Origin: Planctomycetota bacterium
Lineage (GTDB): Bacteria; Planctomycetota; Brocadiia; SM23-32
Reading direction: 5' to 3'
NCBI GenBank assembly: GCA_018334735.1
Contig: JAGXLK010000131.1
Span: forward strand, 1 to 6,623
Length of the DNA: 6,623 bases
Part shown: in pieces, positions 1-5,497 of the stretch
How the letters are laid out: every line of letters begins with the position of its first letter
Numbering within the stretch: position 1 is the stretch's first letter
Notes under the pieces: model-generated
What the model saw: the letters and a program-made list of their open reading frames with translations, nothing else
Database searches by the model: none
What the model was told of the DNA's origin: nothing
Position numbers and translations under genes: made by a program

Positions 1-1
1 T

Positions 2-568
2 GATACCAGCATCCGCTGTCCGCTTATCGTAGCGGGGGCCGACGCAGGGAGCGGGTCCACGGACAGGTTGACCTGTTCTCTGGACTTCTTCCCCACCTTC
101 TGTGACTGGGCAGGAATCGAACCGGAAATCCGCCCGCCATTGGAAGGCCATTCCCTTGAAAAAGTCGCCGCCGGTGAAAACGAACCGGAGCCATGGGACT
201 GCGTATCGGTCGCGTTCGGCCCGATGGAGAGCATCATCAGCGACGACGGCTGGCGGCTGACTGTTTTTGAAGGTGAAGACAGCCCGAATCAACTCATAAA
301 TCTTGTGGAAGACCCTGACGAGCAGCACAACCTGTATCCGGATGAAAACCATTCGGAAGCGCGCCAGCAGATGCTCGAAAAAATGTCCGAACTGCACGTG
401 CGATTAAGACAGGCGGAACAGTACAGAACGCTGCCGGTGAAGGATAATGCTCGCTTCAGCCCCGGTGGAGCGGGCAACGGGCGTCTCAACCGGCCGCTTC
501 CTCTCTACGGCCCGGAGGCAAAACGCTGGGCGAAAGAAGCGCCGGTCGGCGGAAGCGACGAAAGTTGA
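2..568 (+). CDS. Sulfatase (alkaline phosphatase superfamily), C-terminal part, truncated by window start
   Basis: The frame is open from base 2 to the TGA at 566-568 and gives 188 residues with no credible internal start, so the gene begins upstream. The fragment opens with DTSIRCPLIVAGADAGSGST and continues into a stretch with DFFPTFCDWAGIEP and LEGHSLEKV. This matches the usual sulfatase pattern of a 'VPLI...G' strand followed by 'DxxPTxxDxAG' and 'xGxSL'. Further on, DDGWRLTVFEG and INLVEDPDEQHNLYPDE correspond to the 'KLI...LYDLxxDPxExxNL' segment of the C-terminal subdomain. The catalytic CxPSR/SxPSR site and most metal ligands lie upstream, so the nucleophile type and substrate cannot be judged. 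The last 45 or so residues are polar, rich in Gly, Pro and Arg, and look like a variable tail. The family hydrolyses sulfate esters, often on polysaccharides. A related phosphodiesterase or phosphonate hydrolase of the same superfamily is a less likely alternative. Confidence 0.9.
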   Translation, partial: DTSIRCPLIVAGADAGSGSTDRLTCSLDFFPTFCDWAGIEPEIRPPLEGHSLEKVAAGENEPEPWDCVSVAFGPMESIISDDGWRLTVFEGEDSPNQLINLVEDPDEQHNLYPDENHSEARQQMLEKMSELHVRLRQAEQYRTLPVKDNARFSPGGAGNGRLNRPLPLYGPEAKRWAKEAPVGGSDES

Positions 569-606
569 AGGGGCAACTGCGTCCCCGTCGCTGACACCTG
601 AGCGGA

Positions 607-644
607 CTGGACTTCAGCGGCGCCCCGGCGGGGCTGGAGTTCAG
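607..644. repeat. GC hairpin flanked by two near-identical 11-mers
   Basis: CTGGACTTCAG at 607-617 and CTGGAGTTCAG at 634-644 are direct repeats with one mismatch. Between them is a perfect hairpin with arms GCCCC (622-626) and GGGGC (630-634) and a 3-base loop. It lies 39 bases past the sulfatase stop. No T-run follows on either strand, so a simple intrinsic terminator is unlikely. A unit of a dispersed intergenic repeat is an alternative; this cannot be tested from one copy. Confidence 0.4.
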
Positions 645-812
645 AACGCGGTACGATTTCGGAGCACCCACACTGCTTTAAACTTGCCCGCTGTGTGCCC
701 GCCTCAAGTCCGGCTTCGTCCGCCATTGGCGAACTCAGCTGAACTCGAGTCTCCATTCCCGCGAGCCGAAAAACTCAGACTTCATTGCGGTGCACCTCGC
801 CCTGCGGGGCGC

Positions 813-853
813 CGGGGCAATCTCACTGTTGGCCCCGAGAACGATGAGATTGC
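813..853. repeat. Two interlocked inverted repeats (pseudoknot-like order)
   Basis: CGGGGC (813-818) is complementary to GCCCCG (832-837). GCAATCTCA (817-825) is perfectly complementary to TGAGATTGC (845-853). The arms occur in the order A, B, A', B', which is the topology of an H-type pseudoknot and not of nested hairpins. The first arms overlap by two bases, so at full length the two stems would compete; shortening either stem by one or two pairs allows both. A small hairpin, CGCCC/GGGCG with a 4-base loop (798-811), sits directly upstream. No function is assigned. Confidence 0.35.
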
Positions 854-1105
854 TCCTTCCATCTGACATTGGGCTCGCAACGAGTTCTTTCGCTGGAAAA
901 AACTGCGGTAGAACGATCGCCAAATCCCGGGAAACGATAAAGAACTGATCTTACGCTAACACAATCCTTGGAAACGGGGGGTAATATATAGGCACTTGAA
1001 AAACAGTCCTTCATCTTACGGAGAGAGGGGGACCGTCACGTTAACAATACTGCGGCCCACTTTGATTTGACTCCAAAAACGGAAGGTCCCCTTCTATCTC
1101 CGGGT

Positions 1106-1269
1106 AGGCTCTGTCTGAAAATACTGATCTGGATTCGAGCGGCTGCATTTCCGGCTGGCTTTGTCCGCCTGTATCGGCTTATCTCCACTGGATAGGCCTG
1201 CTTCGGCGTCCGCGCCATCCGCAAATTCGCTTGCTCTCGGTCCGACGACCGCATTCTCAGACAGAGCCT
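1106..1269. mobile_element. MITE-like element with 17-bp terminal inverted repeats
   Basis: AGGCTCTGTCTGAAAAT at 1106-1122 and ATTCTCAGACAGAGCCT at 1253-1269 are inverted repeats matching at 16 of 17 positions, separated by 130 bases. The interior encodes no transposase. Ends containing a CTGTCTGAAAAT-like sequence recall the termini of some IS5-type insertion sequences, but I cannot name a family. No convincing target-site duplication is visible: the flanks just outside are GGGT and GGCC. A non-autonomous or decayed insertion element is the best reading. A large dyad with a regulatory or structural RNA role is the alternative. Confidence 0.4.
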
Positions 1270-1301
1270 GGCCAGCGCCATTCACCAGGACGAGACAGCC
1301 C

Positions 1302-1376
1302 AGGCTTGCCCCGCACGCGGTTGACAAACCCAATAATCGCCCATTTCCTCCTTAAAATCGTGTGTGGGGCAAGCCT
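1302..1376 (-). repeat. Long-armed hairpin just downstream of the pmbA stop
   Basis: The arms at 1302-1319 (AGGCTTGCCCCGCACGCG) and 1359-1376 (CGTGTGTGGGGCAAGCCT) are complementary at 16 of 18 positions, including an uninterrupted 11-bp run. The 39-base loop contains, on the minus strand, a strong AAGGAGG (1347-1353) followed by an ATG at 1344. The first arm starts 7 bases after the pmbA stop codon in the direction of transcription, so this could form the 3' end of the tldD-pmbA mRNA. There is no T-rich tail after the second arm, so it is not a canonical intrinsic terminator. It may instead protect the transcript from 3' decay or stop it by another route. Confidence 0.45.
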
Positions 1377-1383
1377 CAATTTG

Positions 1384-2697
1384 CTAATCCTGTATCGCCA
1401 GCTTGATGCCGCCGACGCAGATCGCCGGGACGCAATTGGATCCCATCCATTGGGGTTCGGATCCAAGGGCTTCCAGCCGGGATAGAAGTTTGTAAACATT
1501 CCCCGCCACCATACAGTCTTTGACCCGCCCCTGAATGTCGCCATCTTCCACCAGAAAACCCAGCGCCACGTTGACACTGAACTCCCCGGCCAGCGTGTTA
1601 CTCTGTCCCGAACCGAGCGTCTGATCGACGATGACACCGCATTCGAGTCCTTCCACCATCTCCTTATACGGCGTGGATCCGGCCAGAACGAGAGTATTGG
1701 TGGAAGAAGGGGACGGGCGGCTGCCGTACGAACGATGTCCGCTCGCAGTCGACTCCATCCCGAGCAATGCAGCGGTCTGCAGGTCGAGCAAATAGTTTTT
1801 AAGCACCCCCTGTTCGATGAGTGGGCGTCGCGACACGGGCAGGCCTTCATCATCGATGGGCGCGCTGCTGGGTCCAAATGGCACCGTTGGATCATCAAAA
1901 ATCGCGATTCGTTCGTCGACGATTTTTTCATCCAAACGTCCCGCCAGGATCGACGAACCTTTCTGCACCCGTTTGCCGTTAAGTGCCGTCATAATGGGCG
2001 ACAGTAAAGTGCCGGCCGACTTCGGTGTAAAGATCATCGGCATAACTTCGGATTTCGCGGGCGCGATTACTTTTCCTTTCTCCATTTTCTCCAGAGCGGT
2101 ATCGGTTATATCTTCGATACTTGTGAACGGCTGGCCCCAGGAGCGAGATTCGTAAGTTTCGAGCATACCGCTGTCGTTGACTTCCTGTATCTCCACGGAG
2201 GCGGCCATGTCGGACTTTTCGAATTCGACATCGAGGCCACCAGTATTGAGAATATGCTGTGTGGTAGTTTTAGTAGAGATATTCGCCGAGAAAAGGTATT
2301 CGTCGCTGGCCTGACGGCTCTTTTCCATAGCCGTCTTCCCCAGTGCAACCATATCACGAGGGGCCACCTGTTTGATCTTGCTATCACAGGTATCGACATC
2401 GGCGATTTCAGGCGGTTGCTCGGGCAACTTAAAGACCGCTTTATCGCCGAATTCCGCGCTTTCAACGGCCATCTCCACAAGTCGGCCGGGTTCGCGAAGG
2501 TCGGTGGTGGAAGCGAATCCGATCCGTCCTTCGTTGAAAATCCGCAATCCGACGCCATTGAACTGTCGGGCCGTGATTCGTTTCAGTTTGTTATTTTCAA
2601 AACGTATGGAACGGGTCTCGCCGCGTTCCACGTAGACTTCCGCAGCATCGCAACAGCTACGGGCGGCATCGAGCATCTCGTCGGGCATCGCACACAT
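1384..2697 (-). CDS. pmbA: TldE/PmbA-type partner subunit of the TldD/TldE peptidase
   Basis: The product is 437 residues, close to the roughly 450 of Escherichia coli PmbA. The N-terminal domain (about 5-200) has the family pattern AEVYVERGETRSIRFENNKLK, then GVGLRIFNEGRIGFASTTD. The C-terminal domain includes IDDEGLPVSRRPLIEQGVLKNYL (about 281-303), which parallels DDEGVPAGRTPLIENGVLKG in the neighbouring TldD, and ends with NVYKLLSRLEALG (400-412) and VGGIKLAIQD (428-437). It lacks the HExxxH zinc motif present in its partner, as known for TldE, which supports the active site rather than forming one. I chose ATG at 2697 because GGAGG at 2707-2711 lies 9 bases upstream; a longer in-frame reading to TTG at 2733 has no such site. 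It follows tldD by 50 bases on the same strand. The known heterodimer trims peptides such as pro-microcin B17 and degrades some unfolded proteins in the cytoplasm. Confidence 0.92.
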   Translation of the reverse strand: MCAMPDEMLDAARSCCDAAEVYVERGETRSIRFENNKLKRITARQFNGVGLRIFNEGRIGFASTTDLREPGRLVEMAVESAEFGDKAVFKLPEQPPEIADVDTCDSKIKQVAPRDMVALGKTAMEKSRQASDEYLFSANISTKTTTQHILNTGGLDVEFEKSDMAASVEIQEVNDSGMLETYESRSWGQPFTSIEDITDTALEKMEKGKVIAPAKSEVMPMIFTPKSAGTLLSPIMTALNGKRVQKGSSILAGRLDEKIVDERIAIFDDPTVPFGPSSAPIDDEGLPVSRRPLIEQGVLKNYLLDLQTAALLGMESTASGHRSYGSRPSPSSTNTLVLAGSTPYKEMVEGLECGVIVDQTLGSGQSNTLAGEFSVNVALGFLVEDGDIQGRVKDCMVAGNVYKLLSRLEALGSEPQWMGSNCVPAICVGGIKLAIQD

Positions 2698-2747
2698 GTC
2701 TGTTTTCCTCCGGGTCCTTTGGCATCTCAACAAAAAGAATCAGATTT

Positions 2748-4109
2748 TCATCGCCCACCGATAACGACATCCTGGATCCGGCAGTGCGGACCTCCATCCC
2801 CCACCCGAAGAGGGCCCTGTCCGGCTTTGCCACATCCTCCGAGTCCTCCATGCATCTTAACGCCACGCCCGATCGCATCGATATCCTTAAGCGTCTTAAA
2901 GACGTTACCGGTCAGGACGACTTCGCGGAGTTTTTCGGCGATCTCACCGTCGCGGATTCGCCACGCTTCCTCCGCGCTGAAAGTGAACATCTCCATGTTG
3001 GTCTGCCCCCCGAGCATACCTTTCGCATAAATCCCATCCTCGGTATCCTGAATCATCTCCTCGAAGCTCGTTTCCCCGGCTTCCATATAGGTATTTGTCA
3101 TTCTTACGATGGGAGGATGGCTGTAGGAAATGGCACGGGCGTTGCCGGTCGGCCTTTCATCCATCCGCGCGGCCGTCTCGCGGTTATGCAATCTTCCTTT
3201 CAACACACCATTTTCGATCAGAGGAGTTCGCCCTGCGGGCACACCTTCGTCATCGTAGGCGAGGAAGCCGGCTTCGCCGACCATGTTGCCCTGATCGATG
3301 ATATTAAGAATTTCCTTGCCAAAACGACGACCTGGTTTCATAATTTCGCGGAGTCTGGGGTTTTCGTAAACATGATCGGCCTCGCTCAGATGGCCGAACG
3401 CTTCGTGCACGAAGACACCGCAAAGTTTGGGATCGGCAATGACTGTGTAGGTCCCCGCTTCAATTGGTTCGGCCTCGAGCAGATCGGTGGCCCGTTTCTT
3501 CACGTCCTCGCAGGATTCTTCCAGATCCTGCACATTCCCGTATCCCCGCAGATCGCCAGTCGATTTGTAGGCCCGCTGGACGTTGTCGCCGTCAACCGCG
3601 ATCGCCATTATCAGTGCGCCGCAAAACGAGAACTGTTGTTCGATGTAGCTGCCTTCGGAGTTGGCAAAATAGCGGGTCGAACGGGAATCGCGGTAGTGCA
3701 CAGCGCTGGTGCGAATTTTTTCCCCGCTGAGAATGCTTTCGTTGTAGTCATGACACAGATCACGTTTATCGGCCAGGGGCACTTCGGCGGGGTCGATCTC
3801 CGGATTTGACCGGTAGGTGGTCTCGACAGGGTCGATTTCGGCGAGTTCGATGGGATCTCCTTCGACCAGTTCCGCCTGTTCAACGGCCATCTCGGCGAAC
3901 TTTTCCATTGCGTCGATGTCATTGAATGTGGCAAAACCCCATCCGCCCTCTTTGAGCACACGCACGCAACCGCCCAGGCCGGTTCGCTCCCCGATATCCT
4001 CCAGTTCTTCCCCGGAATAATTAACTCGTGTCGAAGAACCCTCGTGGACGCGTATCTCAGCATAATCGGCGGGCAGTTTCTGACAGATATCCTGGAGTTT
4101 TTCTTTCAC
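2748..4109 (-). CDS. tldD: TldD-type zinc metallopeptidase, catalytic subunit
   Basis: The product is 453 residues; E. coli TldD has about 480. The catalytic motif HEAFGH (His235, Glu236, His240, followed by LSEAD) matches the family's HExxxH. A C-terminal GGCGKAGQGPL places Cys426 where the third zinc ligand is known in TldD. Other family blocks are DYAEIRVHEGSSTRVNYSGE near the N-terminus, DDEGVPAGRTPLIENGVLKG (286-305), YAKGMLGGQTN and GNVFKTLKDIDAIG, so all expected catalytic residues are present. I chose GTG at 4109 because GAGGAA (4116-4121) sits 6 bases upstream and family similarity begins at once (KEKLQDICQ). The frame stays open to an ATG at 4310, but those extra 67 residues resemble no TldD N-terminus and run through the promoter region. 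It is the first gene of a two-gene operon with pmbA. In known systems TldD acts only together with TldE. Confidence 0.94.
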   Translation of the reverse strand: MKEKLQDICQKLPADYAEIRVHEGSSTRVNYSGEELEDIGERTGLGGCVRVLKEGGWGFATFNDIDAMEKFAEMAVEQAELVEGDPIELAEIDPVETTYRSNPEIDPAEVPLADKRDLCHDYNESILSGEKIRTSAVHYRDSRSTRYFANSEGSYIEQQFSFCGALIMAIAVDGDNVQRAYKSTGDLRGYGNVQDLEESCEDVKKRATDLLEAEPIEAGTYTVIADPKLCGVFVHEAFGHLSEADHVYENPRLREIMKPGRRFGKEILNIIDQGNMVGEAGFLAYDDEGVPAGRTPLIENGVLKGRLHNRETAARMDERPTGNARAISYSHPPIVRMTNTYMEAGETSFEEMIQDTEDGIYAKGMLGGQTNMEMFTFSAEEAWRIRDGEIAEKLREVVLTGNVFKTLKDIDAIGRGVKMHGGLGGCGKAGQGPLRVGDGGPHCRIQDVVIGGR

Positions 4110-4137
4110 GAAAACTTCCTCGCAGAAAGGTGTGTAT

Positions 4138-4277
4138 TGGTGATCGGAGAACGCATATTGTGGGGTGGATCCTCCATCACCGCAAGCGACAGAACAGATG
4201 AGGGATTTGCGCTTTAGGTGGTTTTGGCGCTTAACCGCTATTAATTTCCCCGAACTCCCGCCCATCTCCGATCGCCA
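4138..4277. repeat. Widely spaced 13-bp inverted repeat in the divergent promoter region
   Basis: TGGTGATCGGAGA at 4138-4150 and TCTCCGATCGCCA at 4265-4277 are reverse complements at 12 of 13 positions, with nine consecutive matching bases. One arm ends 28 bases upstream of the tldD start codon. The other lies about 98 bases upstream of the hydrolase start, next to the possible -10 box. Matching sites in opposite orientation near each promoter could be binding sites for one regulator, perhaps with DNA looping. This is inferred from position only. Confidence 0.35.
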
Positions 4278-4360
4278 CCCGGAGGCAAATTCATTATCTT
4301 TCCTGTACAATAGAGTAAGCGGACCTGGATCGAAGTGCCCAGGAAAAAACAGCCGTCAAA

Positions 4361-4366
4361 AGGAGG
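4361..4366 (+). promoter_or_regulatory. Ribosome binding site that fixes a GTG start
   Basis: AGGAGG stands 8 bases before GTG at 4375. This strong site, together with the signal peptide that starts there, decides the start against in-frame upstream candidates back to 4165. Confidence 0.8.
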
Positions 4367-4374
4367 AAAAACCG

Positions 4375-5496
4375 GTGTCTCGAGTTCCTTTTTGGATTCT
4401 TGCGCTTTTTCTTCTCGTCGGAGGCCCAGTGAGCCGCGCCGAACCACGCAACAGGGCTGCAGAACCCGGCACCCACACGCGGGAACCTTTCGGAGTTTGC
4501 ATTCACGCCGACCGACCGGACGCTTACAGGCGCGCCGCCGGCATTTCCCGGGCGCTTAAACTTGTGAAAAAAGCAAAAATCGAATGGCTCCGCGTGCGGA
4601 TAAGATGGCATCTTCTTGAGCCCCAACAGGGACGGATCAACGGACAATATTTGAAAAGAGTCGATTACACAATTCGCCAGGCCGACCGCCTGGGAATCCG
4701 CGTCTATATCCAACTCGTTGGCACGCCGAAATGGGCGTCACCCAAACCAGAAACTGAAGCCTTCTGGGCCTACATGCCAAAAAGTTCCGACGCTTTCGAA
4801 GAACACCTGCGTTTCGTCGTCGGACACTACCGCGGAAGAGTGCTCCACTATGAGATCGGCAACGAAATCGACTGGATCTCATGGCGATCTTCCCTGGAAA
4901 ACTACGGACGTCATCTGCGAACAGCCTACAAAACGATCAAAGAAGTCGACCGACACAACAAGATTCTGCTCGGAGCACTCGCCACCGATGGCGTTCACGC
5001 CTTCAGGGACGGTGAAAATGAGGCGAAGCCCAAAGCCCTTCAGAGACTCTATAACCGCGGAATCACGAACTATTTCGACATCATCTCCCTCCATTCATAT
5101 CCAGACAAACCACAAACAGCGAAAAAGAGCGTCGAAAAAGTCAAAACCACTTACGAAATTATGAAAAAGAACGGAGATGCGGACAAAAAGATCTGGGTAA
5201 CGGAGCTTGGTCTGTCCGCAAAGAACGAGCTGACGGAAGAACAAGAGGCAGCGGAACTGACCAGCCACTACGATGCACTCCTGAAACTGCCATACGTTGA
5301 AAAAATATTCTGGTCGAAATTGCGGTCCGAAGGAAAAGATTCCGATAGCAACGATGGCAGTTTCGCCATTCTCAACAACGATTTCTCGCCACGCAAAGCC
5401 TACGAGGCTTTCAAAGAGTATATCAACGAGGCCGATGATGAGCTTCTGCGGGCTCCAGACGTCAATCCGGCCGCCGCTGAGTCAAAGGAAAAGTAA
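4375..5496 (+). CDS. Secreted clan GH-A-like glycoside hydrolase (TIM barrel)
   Basis: The product is 373 residues. Residues 1-22 form a signal peptide with hydrophobic core FWILALFLLVGGPV and a likely cut after VSRA, so the protein is exported. The body reads as a clan GH-A barrel: EWLRVRIRWHLLEPQQGRIN (70-89) resembles the early 'R...W...EP..G' strand, then IRVYIQLVGTPKWAS (108-122). YEIGNEIDW (159-167) carries the Asn-Glu pair typical of the acid/base (Glu164). DIISLHSYPD (235-244) follows, then IWVTELGLS (273-281) with the probable nucleophile Glu277, and FWSKLRSEG near strand 8. The family is nearest in style to GH39- or GH5-like proteins, but the substrate cannot be named. Both catalytic glutamates are present, so activity is plausible. 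The Lys/Glu-rich C-terminal tail (about 350-373) looks disordered. It is the first gene of a tight pair with the propeller-like gene. I rejected a start at 4165 because the added 70 residues would bury the signal peptide. Confidence 0.82.
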   Translation: MSRVPFWILALFLLVGGPVSRAEPRNRAAEPGTHTREPFGVCIHADRPDAYRRAAGISRALKLVKKAKIEWLRVRIRWHLLEPQQGRINGQYLKRVDYTIRQADRLGIRVYIQLVGTPKWASPKPETEAFWAYMPKSSDAFEEHLRFVVGHYRGRVLHYEIGNEIDWISWRSSLENYGRHLRTAYKTIKEVDRHNKILLGALATDGVHAFRDGENEAKPKALQRLYNRGITNYFDIISLHSYPDKPQTAKKSVEKVKTTYEIMKKNGDADKKIWVTELGLSAKNELTEEQEAAELTSHYDALLKLPYVEKIFWSKLRSEGKDSDSNDGSFAILNNDFSPRKAYEAFKEYINEADDELLRAPDVNPAAAESKEK

Positions 5497-5497
5497 A

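Larger units (their letters stand above)
569..1383. other. Long gene-free convergent intergenic region (815 bp)
   Basis: This stretch lies between the sulfatase stop on the plus strand and the pmbA stop on the minus strand, so transcription enters from both sides. Translating both strands gives only short frames, mostly rich in Arg, Ser and Pro, with no recognisable domain. The left third (about 600-855) is dense in short GC-rich inverted repeats. The middle (about 860-1100) is more AT-rich and shows nothing I can name. The right third holds a 164-bp inverted-repeat-bounded element (1106-1269) and a long-armed hairpin (1302-1376). No tRNA or rRNA was recognised. No classical terminator (GC stem followed by a run of T) was found for either flanking unit, although both must end here. 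The region may contain decayed mobile or dispersed-repeat DNA. Confidence 0.7.
4110..4374. promoter_or_regulatory. Divergent promoter region between tldD and the hydrolase gene
   Basis: These 265 bases separate two divergently transcribed units, so they must supply promoters in both directions. On the plus strand TACAAT at 4306-4311 resembles a -10 box about 63 bases before the hydrolase start, but no good -35 box stands 16-18 bases before it. On the minus strand a TTGCGG (4180-4185) with an ACAATA (4156-4161) 18 bases on is a weak candidate for tldD. Near-identical short motifs TTTGCGCTT and TTTTGGCGCTT lie at about 4206-4232. These assignments are tentative, because promoter consensus in this lineage is unknown. 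Confidence 0.4.

Noticed and set aside
622..634. Intrinsic terminator for the sulfatase
   Set aside because: The stem is only five pairs and no T-run follows on either strand.
447..866. 139-codon plus-strand frame overlapping the sulfatase end
   Set aside because: The product is rich in Arg, Pro and Ala with no domain. Its first part is the wrong frame of the sulfatase and the rest covers the hairpin cluster.
883..946. 8-bp inverted repeat AGTTCTTT / AAAGAACT
   Set aside because: It is short, with a 48-base gap, and is expected by chance at this length.
1036..1281. 81-codon minus-strand frame starting directly after the 20-codon frame
   Set aside because: Its product is very basic and low in recognisable motifs, with no ribosome binding site of its own. 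It overlaps the inverted-repeat element.
1094..1333. 79-codon minus-strand frame with a hydrophobic, signal-like start (GLSTACGASLGCLVLVNGAGQA) downstream of pmbA
   Set aside because: It would need a TTG start 13 bases from the ribosome binding site and is out of frame with the ATG beside that site. It also runs through both the hairpin arm and the MITE-like repeats, so coding is unlikely.
2784..3809. 341-codon plus-strand frame opposite tldD
   Set aside because: It is the antisense shadow of tldD, whose catalytic residues and family blocks lie on the minus strand.
4110..4310. N-terminal extension of TldD to an ATG at 4310
   Set aside because: The extra 67 residues match no TldD N-terminus, and a proper ribosome binding site stands before GTG at 4109.
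4165..4374. N-terminal extension of the hydrolase to an ATG at 4165
   Set aside because: The extension is not hydrolase-like, covers the divergent promoter region and would bury a clear signal peptide. AGGAGG supports GTG at 4375.
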